DNA from: Chitinophagaceae bacterium
Lineage (GTDB): Bacteria; Bacteroidota; Bacteroidia; Chitinophagales; Chitinophagaceae
Direction: 5' to 3'
Length of the DNA stretch: 64,000 nucleotides
Assembly: GCA_016787065.1 (NCBI GenBank)
Contig: JAEUVD010000005.1
Location: forward strand, 1 to 64,000
Part shown: one piece after another, positions 10,785-21,199 of the stretch
Numbering within the stretch: position 1 is the first letter of the stretch
How the letters are laid out: each line of letters opens with the position of its first letter
Position numbers and translations under genes: made by a program
The notes under the pieces: model-generated
What the model was told of the DNA's origin: nothing
The model's database searches: none
What the model saw: only the letters and a program-made list of their open reading frames with translations

Positions 10785-13700
10785 TTACTTCTCAGTAATC
10801 GAAACGGGCACAATGAATGAATCTAAATCAACAGTCACTTTCAACATGTAGTTACCTGCTGCTAAATGTGGTACATCTATTTTATGATTCAACAAGTGTG
10901 TTTTCTCTGCTAATTCTTCATGATAGATTTTTCTACCTGCGAAGTCGTACAGTTCAAACTTGATATACTCCGATTCAACCGGCAAATCAGCGTTTACCAC
11001 AAAGCTACCTGTATTCGGTGATGGGTAAACACCAACCACTGCTTCCTTGTTACAATTACAACTACAATAAACTTCAACACCCGTTACAATGGCAGCGCAA
11101 TCCTGACTACCAAACGCACGAGCTCGAACCTGATATAAACCATTTGGAAGGTACTCGAATACATTTGAAGTTTGATACGAACCATCATTTAAGGCATACT
11201 CCATTTGTTGTCCTGGTGCAATATTGGCTGTGATAACAATTCTACCTGAATCACCTCCGAAACAAGCGGTATCAATTGCTGTAATTTCCGGTATATCATA
11301 AACCACAACATCAAGTTCAAGTGGTTTCGAAGCGCAACCATTATCTAGTTGAACCACTTTATATTTTCCACTCATCCCTGCTTGCGCATTCGTACGAGTA
11401 ATGGTAGCACCTTGTTGAACAAAGCTGTTCTTCATATCCGTCCATTCAAATGGCAATGCATTATTACCGGTTGCAGTTAATACCAAATCATCGCCTTCAC
11501 ATAATAACGTGTTATAACTTGCTGAAAGAGGCGGAGGTACTTGTAAACCTGGATTAACCGTTGCAGGGGTTACGTTGCGAGCATTCATACAAGTTGCATC
11601 ACTAACATGAATTTGATAAGTATCAGGAGCCAAATATTTGAATGTATAAGGCGAAGCGGTAACACTACAATTCAATTCAAAATCGTTACAGATTTTATAA
11701 GTTCCAGAACCACCTGTTACAGTAACGGTGATTTCACCATTTCCATGATCGGCACAACTTTCGTTAACCACATTCGTAGTAACCACTAGGTTTGGAGCCG
11801 GAGCAACGGTAAGGTTGTAGGTATCACTGGTCGTTGCACAGCCATTTCCGGTAATTGTTGCCGTATACGGACCCGATACAAATTGGGTAGTTATCGGAAT
11901 ATAAGCAACATCACTATCGCTTACAAAACCTCCGGTACCAGTCCAATGCACGGGTAGTGTAACATTTGCCGATAAAATCACGGTATCACCGGTACAATAG
12001 CTCGCTTGATTTCCGGTAATTGAAGGAATAGGCAAGGCATTTACCAAATTAATATGAATCATTTCTGAAACAGCAGTACAAGGTCCAGCACCGTCTGGAT
12101 CATCGGTAGTTAAGGTTAAATCAACACCACCGGAACTGAGGTCAGAAGCTGAAGGCGTATAGGCATTGTTGAGTACACTCGAACCGGACACTATATCAAA
12201 CGTACCATTACCAGATGTACTCCATGTTGCAGCAGAAACATTAGTAAAGGTTGCAGAAATTGGTATTGGTGTTAAACCACAACTGTTCATTGGGTGTGTA
12301 ATTGTTATAACAGGCTCGTTTGGACAAGTGCAATTTGGTATATGAACAGGTAGTGTAGTTACACAATTTGTAACGGTATTTTTCACCGAGAGCGTATAAT
12401 TTCCACCACTTAAACCATCGAATATATTGGAGCTTTGGAAAATACTACCATCGAAGGAGTAACTCATCGGATCAGATGATGTAGCCGTAATATCTATATG
12501 CGATGAATTTCCTAAACAATTTACTTGTACATGATTAATTACCGGTACAGCGCCTACAGTTACTTGAACTGGAACACCAAGTGATGCGCAACCATTTGCA
12601 TCAAATGTTTTTGCTGTATAAACACCACTCATCCAAGTTTGCGCATTATAACGTATAACCGTATTCCCCAGTGCGTTAAATGTATTTCCGGAGAAAGTCC
12701 AGTTTATTGTACCTGTTGATGTTCCGCTTAAGATTAAATTTTCTCCAGCACATACATTTACACTCGCAGGAACTATAGGTTCATTCACTGTACTACCAAG
12801 ATTTAACGTAACAGGATAGCTGAAGATATTGTTTGGACAGGTAAGATCTACAACAGTAACCGTATAATTTCCAGCTGGTATATATTGGAAATAAGCATTA
12901 CTTCCGTTCACACAATTCGATAAATTACTATTGTAACATATTTGATAATTTCCGGAACCACCTGAAACAGAAACTTCAATGGCTCCATTTGCCTGTCCTG
13001 CACATAATTCATGATGAGGCGTAACCGTTGCGGTTAAATTAGGGGCGGTTAAAACATTTACATTCTTAGTTGAGCTAACTGATGAACATCCAGTTTCATT
13101 TAGGGTAACTTGTAATAACCCGTTCATGGTGGCTGGTGTATTCGTTAGGGTATCCGTGCTTTGACTAGACGTATAGCCACTCGCACCTAGCCAACTTACA
13201 TTTCCAACCAAAGAATTTTGGCTCATAATTAATGGCGAATTCTCACACACCGGATCATTGGTTGTAATGGTTGGAGCTACGAGGCCATTGATTAATCGAA
13301 TGTTTTTGCGACTGGTTGAAGCAACACATGGGCCAGTACCATCTGGATCATCGGTGGTAGCCATAATAATAACATTTCCACGATCAACATCTGCTGCACT
13401 TGCTGTGTAATGAATGGTACAAGGAGAAGAATTACAATTACTAACATCAAAGGTACCTGTTCCATCACTACTGAAGGTTACCGAAGAAGCATTAAAGAAA
13501 TAGTTATCAATTGCAATTGGGGCATTTACACAGGTTGATTCAGGTGCAATCAATGAATCTTTAGGAGGTGCTGTACATGTAGGATTACCCGGACAATAAA
13601 CACATATACCAGTATAGTAACTTGAACAACTGCTACCAATTGGTCTAACACTTGCTACAAAGGTTTTACCCGGATCCACTATAAATACATTACTATTTTG

Positions 13701-16700
13701 ATACGGGCCATCATTTATAGCATATTCCATGTTTGTATTTGGTGTAACATCAATCGTAACTTGTCCGGTAGTACCTAAACATGTTGTAGCCACATATTCA
13801 TACTTCGCATGTACACCCGCGTCAACCACCATTGACTTCGGCAAAGACGTATTAATCCCTTTGGTTTGAGTAACTGTATAGGTTCCATTATTTTGAATAG
13901 TCATATCTTTAATAGTTATAGTAGATTGTCCACTAACACTATTATCAATAGTCCCTGTAAAGCCCGCTGGCGTAGTCCAGTTAAAGGTAGCACCTGGAGC
14001 GCCATAAGCTACCAATTGAATATTAGTTCCTAAACAGAATTGTTTATTCGGATAAGGAGTTAATTCCGGTTCTGGTAAATGATAGCCGGCATCGATGGTT
14101 AGATTATCTTTAGCTGTGCCCGTTCCATTTACGTCAATCGTCACCACACTTGAATATCCGTCGGTTAAATCGGCATCAGAATTACCATCCGTTGTACTAG
14201 AAGGATTTTGGGTTGTTAATTCCCAATCGCCAACAGTTAATGGGAATTTCACTTTATAATTTCCGCTATTACAAATCGTAAATTCATAGTAACCCGGATT
14301 ACCCGCGTTAGAAGCTGTTGTTGTGGTTTGATCTAGCACATATACATTGCTTGATGGTGCAGTTTCAGCATAAAGTTCAACGGTAACACCATTAATACCT
14401 TCTAAGGCAGTTTCATCTTGAAGGCCGTTATGATTAACATCATTCCAAAGATAATTACCAATAGTACCGTGTGGTTTAACAATTACTTCCAAACAATTAC
14501 TTGTTGCCGTGCAAGTATAGTTACCACTTGTAGTATTTGTTACCACAACATGATAGTAAGTGGTTATAGTTTGAAAACCTGGATCATAAGTTGCACTATT
14601 CGCACCTGCGATATCTGTAAAGCCACTGGAGCAACTAACCGTACTCGATTGCCATTGGTAACTCAATGTACCGGAACCGGTAGCTGGAGTAGTTACCGAA
14701 AATGATACAGGATCTTCTGTGATACAAATCAACTGATTACCTGTCATTACAGGAGCCGTTACCGTGCACTCTGAGTAACCTGCATCAAGTGTATAATTTA
14801 TTCGATCAAAACCTGTTCCAAGAGGGTCCATCGCTACAACCTCAGAATATCCAGTTGTAATATCTCCATCGCTGTTACCGTCTGTATTCAACGTTTGATC
14901 AAATCCTGTTAAATTATAGGTGGTATATAGGGTAGGAAATTTAACTTTATAATTTCCTGGAACATAAATTTGAAATGCATAATAACCAGGATTACCATTT
15001 GGAGCGTTTGCGGTGGTAGTTGTTCCTTCTAAAGAGAAATTACCCAAACCATCATCTTTGTATAATTGAACTGTAACACCATTGATACCATTAGATGTTG
15101 GTTCATTTTGAATACCATCTAAATTATTATCCAACCACACGTAATTACCTAAGTAAGCTATAGTAAATCCAAAGTCGGTTGTATGATTCGTGGTATTAGC
15201 ATCCGGAGCAATTATCATGGCAAAAGGCAATCCGGTAAAATTTGCTTCTACCCCACCACTACCTGCAATTGTTCCATCATTATCATTATTATCAGGGAAA
15301 CTACCTTCACCTAGGTTATCATGAGTTAAAATACCAAATCGATTGGCTCCAACTTGTAAACCGTTAGCATTATACTGACTACAACCTGCAACCACGTAAT
15401 ACGTAGCGCCAGGAGTTAAGTTTACACCACTCACTCCATTTCCGAAATAGTAGTTTCCGTTTGCATCTGTGTTTGTGGTTGCAATATTTGTTCCAGCTGC
15501 GTTATATAAGCAAAGTTGAACGCCGGCGATTCCCGGTTCATTTGGATCCTGAATTCCATCGCCATCCAAATCAGCCCAAACCCGATTTCCAATTTGAGAG
15601 AAATTAGGTTGATCCACAGCTAATTCGATATCTCCTAAACCAGCAGCTTTACCAAAGGTTTCTGTAACAAACGAAGCGCAACCATTACCAAAAACATTAA
15701 CATTTCTAAGGGCCGCACCCGTGGTAGAGTTATAAAAACGATATCCACCAGAACAAGTCCAGTTGGGATCCATAGCACCCGCTACGATTTCACCACTTCC
15801 TGGTTTCACTGCCAAGGAACCTATACCGTCATCCGGGTGATAAATTCCATCTTGATAGAATTCACCAAAACCTGGACCTTGATTATTTCCTGGATAAGCA
15901 CCTGAATAAGGACCACTTTTCGCATTATTTTCTAAGGTATAAACGCCATTAGCATAATGTGCTCTTAACACATCACCACCACTAAACCCTGAATACAACG
16001 CATTACTTGATGTATTCGGAGAGTAATTCCACCATCCCCATTGCCAAGAAGCTCTATCGGCAATAGAAAGAATCATACGTCCATCAATATCAAATTCGAT
16101 ATCACTCATCATAGGAGTAGGATAACCAATATATGTAGCTCCTGCACCAGGTGTACTGCCTAACGTAATTTGAGTATTATAATTATCTGTCCAAGGCATC
16201 CAACCAGATGGCGTAGCGCCAATGGCAACGCCTTTCGGATAAGTTAAAGGAAATTCCATTACACTCGTAAACGTGGTGGTACTGGGGTTAAATGCATAAA
16301 TTGTTGCTGTTAAATCGGATTTGTTTTGCGATACCGAAGCGTCACACACCACACCAATGTAAACAAGTCCTTTGCTCACCTTTAAACCAAAGGGGCGGAA
16401 AGAACCATTATTACAACCAGGATCGGGTATAGCAAAAGTACTTGCATCGGCAGCTACCGGGTTGGTAGCTGAGTTATTATCTGCATCTACCTTTAAAGAA
16501 ACTAAAGAACGATCAAATAAATTTACTAAGTAAAGCGTTTCGCCATCTTCAGAAATATCAATATCCCCAATTCCACATTTACCTACTTTAGAAAAACCTT
16601 CAACATCATAATTCGGAGATAATGGACCAGCTAAACCGCGACTGGCATTGGAACCTAATGTACCAAAATTCAAACCGATGGAACTTAAATCCATACCTGA

Positions 16701-17711
16701 AGTGGTATTACTCACTGGATCGTATTTATACAAACCGGCTAGCCCCATTGTGCCTAACCCTGTATGCCGGCGAACAACCGCAGACGTGTACATCACTTTT
16801 CTTTTTTTATCCCATGCTAATCCCCAGAGAGCTCCTGCGGTTGAATAAGGAATCACCCCGGGTCCAACGTCGGAAGATGGGCCGCCAGGTAATACATTCG
16901 CACCAGTGCTTTTCGAATATTGGGTTTTATGTAATGCCAAATTATTAGCCAGTGAGGCATGTGCCGGGTCACCATTAAACCAAGTTGCCATATAAATATC
17001 CGGATCAGCCTGTGAATAATCTTCCGTATAGAGTACCCCTAAATCAGCATTACAAGTTGATGAATTATAGAATTGTACTGTTGTTTTACCGGCAATACTA
17101 GCTGACGATCGTAAGGAAGAGGGTATGTTACTGTACTCAACGCGAACAGGATAATTAGCAGAAGGGATGGATAATTTCCATTGACCTAAATAATTGGTGG
17201 TGGCTGAATAGGTTGCTCCATTCACATCAAATACCGTTACATCAACGCCTTGTTGACCTGCGGTTTCTGTAACATCTTTAAGACCGTTTATATTGTAATC
17301 GTAATATACTGTGCCAAATAAAGAGCCGGGCGTACAAACTAAAGGATCACAACCAGCGGCTGCAGTATATAAACCTGTTGTATTGATCGTTCCACTTCCC
17401 GTATTTACCGTAGCGGTAACTGAACCACTTACGCCATTGGCAGGGATTTCAAAAGCCAACGTTTGAGGGGAAACGATAGGTGTAAAACCAGGTGTACATT
17501 GTGCTGAAATTAATTTAGTGCTTGCACCTAAAGTAACACTTATAGTATTACCGCAAACTAAACCAGACCAACTTACCTGTACGGTTACTATACACTTGCT
17601 CCCACTAGAATAATAACAACCACCGGTGGTTACTTTTTCAATGTTCAAAGTTTGTGCATTCAGCAAGGAGGATGCGAAAGCCAACAAGAGTAGTAATTTT
17701 ACTTTAAGCAT
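10785..17711 (-). CDS. Giant secreted protein with SdrD-like, Ig-like and SprB-like repeats and T9SS domain
   Basis: This 2308-residue predicted cell-surface adhesin starts at ATG 17711, which opens directly on a signal peptide (MLKVKLLLLLAFASSLLNAQ); the longer reading from 17747 only adds a poor leader. It contains an SdrD-like module near residues 140-170 (VYYDYNINGLKD), a propeller-like region, and three further SdrD modules (VWADLDGDGIQD, VWLDNNLDGIQN, LWNDVNHNGLQD). Many Ig-like cysteine-paired units follow. At least two units match the SprB repeat pattern (GAIEVSVSGGSGNYQICY ... AGNYTVTVVD and GEITVTVTGGSGTYKIC). The end is a T9SS type A domain (VGVYPSPNTGSFVV, AAGNYMLKVTV). SprB is the mobile gliding adhesin of flavobacteria, so a role in adhesion or gliding is plausible but inferred. 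The N-terminal third has the same layout as the neighbouring 2186-residue protein, suggesting an old duplication. Confidence 0.88.
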   Translation of the reverse strand: MLKVKLLLLLAFASSLLNAQTLNIEKVTTGGCYYSSGSKCIVTVQVSWSGLVCGNTISVTLGASTKLISAQCTPGFTPIVSPQTLAFEIPANGVSGSVTATVNTGSGTINTTGLYTAAAGCDPLVCTPGSLFGTVYYDYNINGLKDVTETAGQQGVDVTVFDVNGATYSATTNYLGQWKLSIPSANYPVRVEYSNIPSSLRSSASIAGKTTVQFYNSSTCNADLGVLYTEDYSQADPDIYMATWFNGDPAHASLANNLALHKTQYSKSTGANVLPGGPSSDVGPGVIPYSTAGALWGLAWDKKRKVMYTSAVVRRHTGLGTMGLAGLYKYDPVSNTTSGMDLSSIGLNFGTLGSNASRGLAGPLSPNYDVEGFSKVGKCGIGDIDISEDGETLYLVNLFDRSLVSLKVDADNNSATNPVAADASTFAIPDPGCNNGSFRPFGLKVSKGLVYIGVVCDASVSQNKSDLTATIYAFNPSTTTFTSVMEFPLTYPKGVAIGATPSGWMPWTDNYNTQITLGSTPGAGATYIGYPTPMMSDIEFDIDGRMILSIADRASWQWGWWNYSPNTSSNALYSGFSGGDVLRAHYANGVYTLENNAKSGPYSGAYPGNNQGPGFGEFYQDGIYHPDDGIGSLAVKPGSGEIVAGAMDPNWTCSGGYRFYNSTTGAALRNVNVFGNGCASFVTETFGKAAGLGDIELAVDQPNFSQIGNRVWADLDGDGIQDPNEPGIAGVQLCLYNAAGTNIATTNTDANGNYYFGNGVSGVNLTPGATYYVVAGCSQYNANGLQVGANRFGILTHDNLGEGSFPDNNDNDGTIAGSGGVEANFTGLPFAMIIAPDANTTNHTTDFGFTIAYLGNYVWLDNNLDGIQNEPTSNGINGVTVQLYKDDGLGNFSLEGTTTTANAPNGNPGYYAFQIYVPGNYKVKFPTLYTTYNLTGFDQTLNTDGNSDGDITTGYSEVVAMDPLGTGFDRINYTLDAGYSECTVTAPVMTGNQLICITEDPVSFSVTTPATGSGTLSYQWQSSTVSCSSGFTDIAGANSATYDPGFQTITTYYHVVVTNTTSGNYTCTATSNCLEVIVKPHGTIGNYLWNDVNHNGLQDETALEGINGVTVELYAETAPSSNVYVLDQTTTTASNAGNPGYYEFTICNSGNYKVKFPLTVGDWELTTQNPSSTTDGNSDADLTDGYSSVVTIDVNGTGTAKDNLTIDAGYHLPEPELTPYPNKQFCLGTNIQLVAYGAPGATFNWTTPAGFTGTIDNSVSGQSTITIKDMTIQNNGTYTVTQTKGINTSLPKSMVVDAGVHAKYEYVATTCLGTTGQVTIDVTPNTNMEYAINDGPYQNSNVFIVDPGKTFVASVRPIGSSCSSYYTGICVYCPGNPTCTAPPKDSLIAPESTCVNAPIAIDNYFFNASSVTFSSDGTGTFDVSNCNSSPCTIHYTASAADVDRGNVIIMATTDDPDGTGPCVASTSRKNIRLINGLVAPTITTNDPVCENSPLIMSQNSLVGNVSWLGASGYTSSQSTDTLTNTPATMNGLLQVTLNETGCSSVSSTKNVNVLTAPNLTATVTPHHELCAGQANGAIEVSVSGGSGNYQICYNSNLSNCVNGSNAYFQYIPAGNYTVTVVDLTCPNNIFSYPVTLNLGSTVNEPIVPASVNVCAGENLILSGTSTGTINWTFSGNTFNALGNTVIRYNAQTWMSGVYTAKTFDANGCASLGVPVQVTVGAVPVINHVQVNCLGNSSHIDITATSSDPMSYSFDGSIFQSSNIFDGLSGGNYTLSVKNTVTNCVTTLPVHIPNCTCPNEPVITITHPMNSCGLTPIPISATFTNVSAATWSTSGNGTFDIVSGSSVLNNAYTPSASDLSSGGVDLTLTTDDPDGAGPCTAVSEMIHINLVNALPIPSITGNQASYCTGDTVILSANVTLPVHWTGTGGFVSDSDVAYIPITTQFVSGPYTATITGNGCATTSDTYNLTVAPAPNLVVTTNVVNESCADHGNGEITVTVTGGSGTYKICNDFELNCSVTASPYTFKYLAPDTYQIHVSDATCMNARNVTPATVNPGLQVPPPLSASYNTLLCEGDDLVLTATGNNALPFEWTDMKNSFVQQGATITRTNAQAGMSGKYKVVQLDNGCASKPLELDVVVYDIPEITAIDTACFGGDSGRIVITANIAPGQQMEYALNDGSYQTSNVFEYLPNGLYQVRARAFGSQDCAAIVTGVEVYCSCNCNKEAVVGVYPSPNTGSFVVNADLPVESEYIKFELYDFAGRKIYHEELAEKTHLLNHKIDVPHLAAGNYMLKVTVDLDSFIVPVSITEK

Positions 17712-18134
17712 ATTTGGAATTTTTGATGTGAAACGTGCTAAAACCATGGAAATAATTGATGTCGAGACTCCAACTCATATAACATGTAGTATGGGCTATT
17801 CTTTTCAATCGAAATGTGTTCATGGTAAAATTTCTTAAAGCAATGATTAACAAATAGTTGCATCATTCTTTATGGCACAAATAAATAAAACAAAGTTGAT
17901 TTTTTATTGCAAATCAACATATTATATTTTATAGTATTTATATTATTTATAATGTTTGTTTTCAATACATTAAGTTAAAATATAGATAATTGCTGTATTC
18001 TAAGGGAAGTATAGCTTTGATATTAACTAGTTCGTTTGCAACATGTTGATAACTATTTTTAAAAGAGCCCAGAAAAAAACAACCTGTTTGGCAACTTGAT
18101 TACTTTTTAGCGAATAAGGTAGCGGTTTTGAAGC
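17712..18134. other. AT-rich intergenic region, no gene seen
   Basis: Very AT-rich leader of the 2308-residue gene. I see only one short imperfect hairpin (GTTGATT ... AATCAAC near 17895-17920), no convincing small ORF and no RNA gene. It presumably holds the promoter of the minus-strand giant gene. Confidence 0.5.
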
Positions 18135-18161
18135 ACAAAAAAAGCGTGCCGAAGCACGCTT
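18135..18161 (-). terminator. Rho-independent terminator after the dockerin-like gene
   Basis: The stem AAGCGTGC / GCACGCTT (18142-18149, 18154-18161) has a CGAA loop. On the minus strand a run of Ts follows (complement of ACAAAAAAA). Confidence 0.8.
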
Positions 18162-18187
18162 ACATAAAATTAGAATAAAGTTAGTTA

Positions 18188-18973
18188 TTAAGGCATAGCT
18201 GCACCAATACCATTCACGATATTCGGATCAACTAATATATAATCGAACACATCCACAACACCATCACCATTCGTGTCGGTACTTAAATACCCTGAGTTAC
18301 CATTCACGATATCCGGGTCCATTTCAAGATAATCAAATACGTCTATCGAGTAATCTTGATTCACATCGCCAGAATACATAGCGAAAACACCCGTTTCAAC
18401 TTCTACTTGATTATCGGCATAGGCTTTATTAGCCGCATTGGTAAAGTTATAGGTAGTATTTGAGTTTAATAAAACCGGATTAGCACTCCAAGTTTCTAAA
18501 TGGTTACGATTTTTCACAACGATGTAATACTGTTGTCCTATAGCTCCGAGTCCTTTGATATTAATATTACCATTCTGACCGATTGGTTTTTTAGTACTAA
18601 AGGCAAGGGCATAAGGGGCTGTTGCATTGTGCAACTCAATCGTAACGGAGTCGGAAACAGTACTCGGACTTCCATACACTCCTTGGTTGTAAAGAACATC
18701 AGTCATTTGACCACTACCAACATAATACCCTTGTAAATAGGCGGTCAGGTCAATGGTTAAGTCAAAGGGTTGTTGAAAACCTTGCGTTAAGGTGTAACCT
18801 CCTGATGTAATCGTTGGCGTAACTGTTTCGCCAACAGTGAACGACAAAGAACCGGCGGCATTTGAATAATAGCCTCCTGATGTGGCAATCACTTGCGGCG
18901 ATAAACTTTGCGCGTGAACATGAAAAGCGGTTCCTAAAAACAGCATTCCAAAGGTGAAAAATAATTTCTTCAT
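18188..18973 (-). CDS. Secreted protein with dockerin-like calcium repeats
   Basis: This 261-residue exported protein has a clear signal peptide (MKKLFFTFGMLFLGTAFHVHAQ). The N-terminal part (about 22-70) has the GGYYSNAAGSLSFTVGE ... GGYTLTQGFQQPF pattern common at the start of Bacteroidota surface proteins. A beta-rich middle is followed by two dockerin type I-like calcium loops (GDVNQDYSIDVFDYLEMD near 206 and TDTNGDGVVDVFDYILVD near 236). No T9SS sorting domain is visible. The tandem DxNxDxxxDxxD loops support calcium binding; cohesin binding is not implied in this phylum. It stands alone, with its own terminator. Confidence 0.75.
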   Translation of the reverse strand: MKKLFFTFGMLFLGTAFHVHAQSLSPQVIATSGGYYSNAAGSLSFTVGETVTPTITSGGYTLTQGFQQPFDLTIDLTAYLQGYYVGSGQMTDVLYNQGVYGSPSTVSDSVTIELHNATAPYALAFSTKKPIGQNGNINIKGLGAIGQQYYIVVKNRNHLETWSANPVLLNSNTTYNFTNAANKAYADNQVEVETGVFAMYSGDVNQDYSIDVFDYLEMDPDIVNGNSGYLSTDTNGDGVVDVFDYILVDPNIVNGIGAAMP

Positions 18974-19262
18974 AGGATTTTTAATTTGTGCTGTAAAAGT
19001 AATACGTAAATTTTATAAGTTGTATCATTAATATTTATGATTTTCCAGCAATTATTTCCACATCTATCCTTGATTATCATGATTCGAAACGATAAATTTT
19101 GAAAATCTGGGCAACTTTTTCCTGATTTGTGTTGGTTTCAAAAAATAAACACCTACCATTTTGGAAGCTGTGATTCAATTTCAAGGCAAAACCAAAATTC
19201 CTTTTTCGGGAATAATTCTATTCCAAAAAACAGTCAAAAGAGAAAAATGGTAACAGAAAAAA

Positions 19263-20144
19263 TTAGTATTTTATTCCAGATACTCCAATTTGTTCGATAG
19301 GATGCCAAGTTGTTTTCACTTCTTGTGTGTCCATTATTAAATAAGGGTTTTGAGCTGCAGATGTAAACCAGTTTTCTTTCCAATGAAAGCTGCGCTTCAC
19401 ATTCAGACTTGACAAGTAAGCAATTTGCTGCCATTCTGTTGCATCGGTTCTTGCATAAATAATGGCATTTACATCCATATGAGAAGCCATGTGTTCAACA
19501 AGTTCACTCGTTTTTCCGGTAAGGATATTGATTACACCGCCCGGCAAATCGGAAGTAGCAAGTACTTCCGCTAAAGTAATAGCACTAAGCGGTTTGTGTT
19601 CACTTGCCAAAACAACAACGGTATTTCCGCCGGTTATTGCCGGGAGAATAACACTTAGCAGTCCGAGTAAACCGGAGTGTTCAGGTGCTATACACACTAC
19701 CACGCCCATAGGTTCAGGAACGGAAAAATTGAAATGCGAAGAGGATACCGGATTTACAGAACTACTCCAAGCCTGAAATTTATCACACCAACCACTATAA
19801 TAGATACAGCGATCAATACTCATGGCAACTTCAGTTTGGGCCTGCTTGGGCGATTCTCCTTGCAACACCAATTCTTCTATAAATTGCGCCTTTCTTCCTT
19901 CTAACATTTCAGCAATTCGATAGAGTATTTGTGAACGGTTGTATGCCGATTTTCCTGACCATCCTTCTTGAGCTTTACGCGCCGCTGTTACAGCGTTTCG
20001 AACATCTTTTCGACTCGACAAGCACATATTCGCCAATACGTCTTGCTTCTTATTCATTAATTTATAATAACGTCCGCTCTCCGTTCTCGGAAACTGTCCG
20101 CCAATAAACAATTTATACGTTTTGAGCACTTCAACTCTACTCAT
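19263..20144 (-). CDS. Short aldehyde dehydrogenase-like protein lacking the catalytic domain
   Basis: This 293-residue protein aligns with the N-terminal, NAD-binding half of the ALDH superfamily (YKLFIGGQF ... AARKAQEGWSGKSAYNRSQILYRIAEMLE, EPMGVVVCIAPE, LPAITGGNTVVVLASE, LPGGVINILTG). It ends with a short WHPI tail. Usual ALDHs have about 480 residues; the active-site cysteine segment and the C-terminal half are absent, and no remnant is seen downstream. The reading frame is clean, so this looks like a settled short form and not a recent break. Its ATG overlaps the fabI stop (TAATG), implying translational coupling. Catalysis as a normal ALDH is unlikely; a binding or partner-subunit role is possible. 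Confidence 0.7.
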   Translation of the reverse strand: MSRVEVLKTYKLFIGGQFPRTESGRYYKLMNKKQDVLANMCLSSRKDVRNAVTAARKAQEGWSGKSAYNRSQILYRIAEMLEGRKAQFIEELVLQGESPKQAQTEVAMSIDRCIYYSGWCDKFQAWSSSVNPVSSSHFNFSVPEPMGVVVCIAPEHSGLLGLLSVILPAITGGNTVVVLASEHKPLSAITLAEVLATSDLPGGVINILTGKTSELVEHMASHMDVNAIIYARTDATEWQQIAYLSSLNVKRSFHWKENWFTSAAQNPYLIMDTQEVKTTWHPIEQIGVSGIKY

Positions 20145-20962
20145 TATTCCTGTATTAATTGTTCTACCAATTGCGTACTCACACCGGTAAACGAAAATCC
20201 TCCATCGTGAAATAAATTTTGCATGGTAACCTTTCGGGTAAGATCACTAAATAATGCTATGCAGTAATTAGCACATTCTTCCGCTGTTGCATTCCCTAAG
20301 GGCGACATTTTTTCGGCATAGTGAAAGAAGGCATTAAACCCTTCCACACCGCTACCCGCTGTAGTTAAGGTTGGCGATTGGGAAATAGTATTAACGCGCA
20401 CCTTCTTTTTAAATCCGTATTGATACCCAAAACTTCGTGCAATACTTTCTAATAAAGATTTCGCGTCTGCCATATCGTTATATCCCGGAAATACCCGTTG
20501 GGCGGCTATATATGACAATCCGAGTACAGAAGCCCACTCGTTTAAGGCATCTAATTTTGTTGCTGTTTGTAAGACCTTATGAAAGGAAAGCGCTGAAATG
20601 TCAAGGGTTTTCAGAAAGTTATCATAATTGGTATCATCATAGGGTATTTTCTTCCGCACATTCGGACTCATTCCAATTGAATGCAGTACAAAATCTATTT
20701 TTCCACCAAGCAATTCCATGCTCTTGCTAAAAACCTGCTCAAGATCTTCGAGGGAGGTTGCATCGGCACCAATAACTTGTGTGTTTCCGCATTGCGCAGC
20801 CAACTCATTAATCTTTCCCATCCGCAAGGCTATCGGTGCATTACTTAACGTGAAAACAGCTCCTTCCTCGTGGCATTTAAGAGCTACCTGCCATGCCATC
20901 GACTTCTCATCTAATGCGCCAAAAATGATTCCTTTTTTCCCTTTCAATAAATTATACGCCAT
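20144..20962 (-). CDS. fabI: Enoyl-[acyl-carrier-protein] reductase (NADH)
   Basis: This 272-residue SDR enzyme catalyses the last reduction of each fatty-acid elongation cycle in the cytoplasm. It has the FabI nucleotide-binding start GKKGIIFGALDEKSMAW and the two characteristic tyrosines and lysine, Tyr151, Tyr161 and Lys168. Their spacing matches the E. coli Tyr146/Tyr156/Lys163 set, within LSYIAAQRVFPGYNDMADAK. Length fits the family (about 260). The gene is first in a two-gene unit with the ALDH-like protein, overlapping by one base. Confidence 0.92.
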   Translation of the reverse strand: MAYNLLKGKKGIIFGALDEKSMAWQVALKCHEEGAVFTLSNAPIALRMGKINELAAQCGNTQVIGADATSLEDLEQVFSKSMELLGGKIDFVLHSIGMSPNVRKKIPYDDTNYDNFLKTLDISALSFHKVLQTATKLDALNEWASVLGLSYIAAQRVFPGYNDMADAKSLLESIARSFGYQYGFKKKVRVNTISQSPTLTTAGSGVEGFNAFFHYAEKMSPLGNATAEECANYCIALFSDLTRKVTMQNLFHDGGFSFTGVSTQLVEQLIQE

Positions 20963-21085
20963 CGTCGTTTTTTTTGTGGCCGAAAATTAGATAAATTATT
21001 TTAGTTCTTCCAAATAAAAATAGAAAGACCAATATAGATTTGAATGGAACACTGATTTTTTAAGATGCTTAGGATTTATTAAAAT

Positions 21086-21109
21086 TTTCAGAATGTAATT
21101 ATTCTGAAA
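21086..21109. repeat. 9-bp inverted repeat between methyltransferase and fabI
   Basis: TTTCAGAAT, a 6-nt loop (GTAATT), then ATTCTGAAA. It lies downstream of the methyltransferase gene and about 125 bp upstream of fabI. It could be a weak terminator (no strong T-run) or an operator. Confidence 0.35.
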
Positions 21110-21199
21110 TTGTGTCGGCACACTGTTATTTTAAGACGGTTTGGGGCGTTAACCTTATTAGCGGTAGAATAAAATTGAGATGCTTAGAACCTTTAATAT

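Noticed and set aside
19234..19434. Small frame overlapping the ALDH-like C-terminus, a possible frameshifted catalytic half
   Set aside because: It has no ALDH catalytic motif; the in-frame end of the ALDH-like protein is clean.
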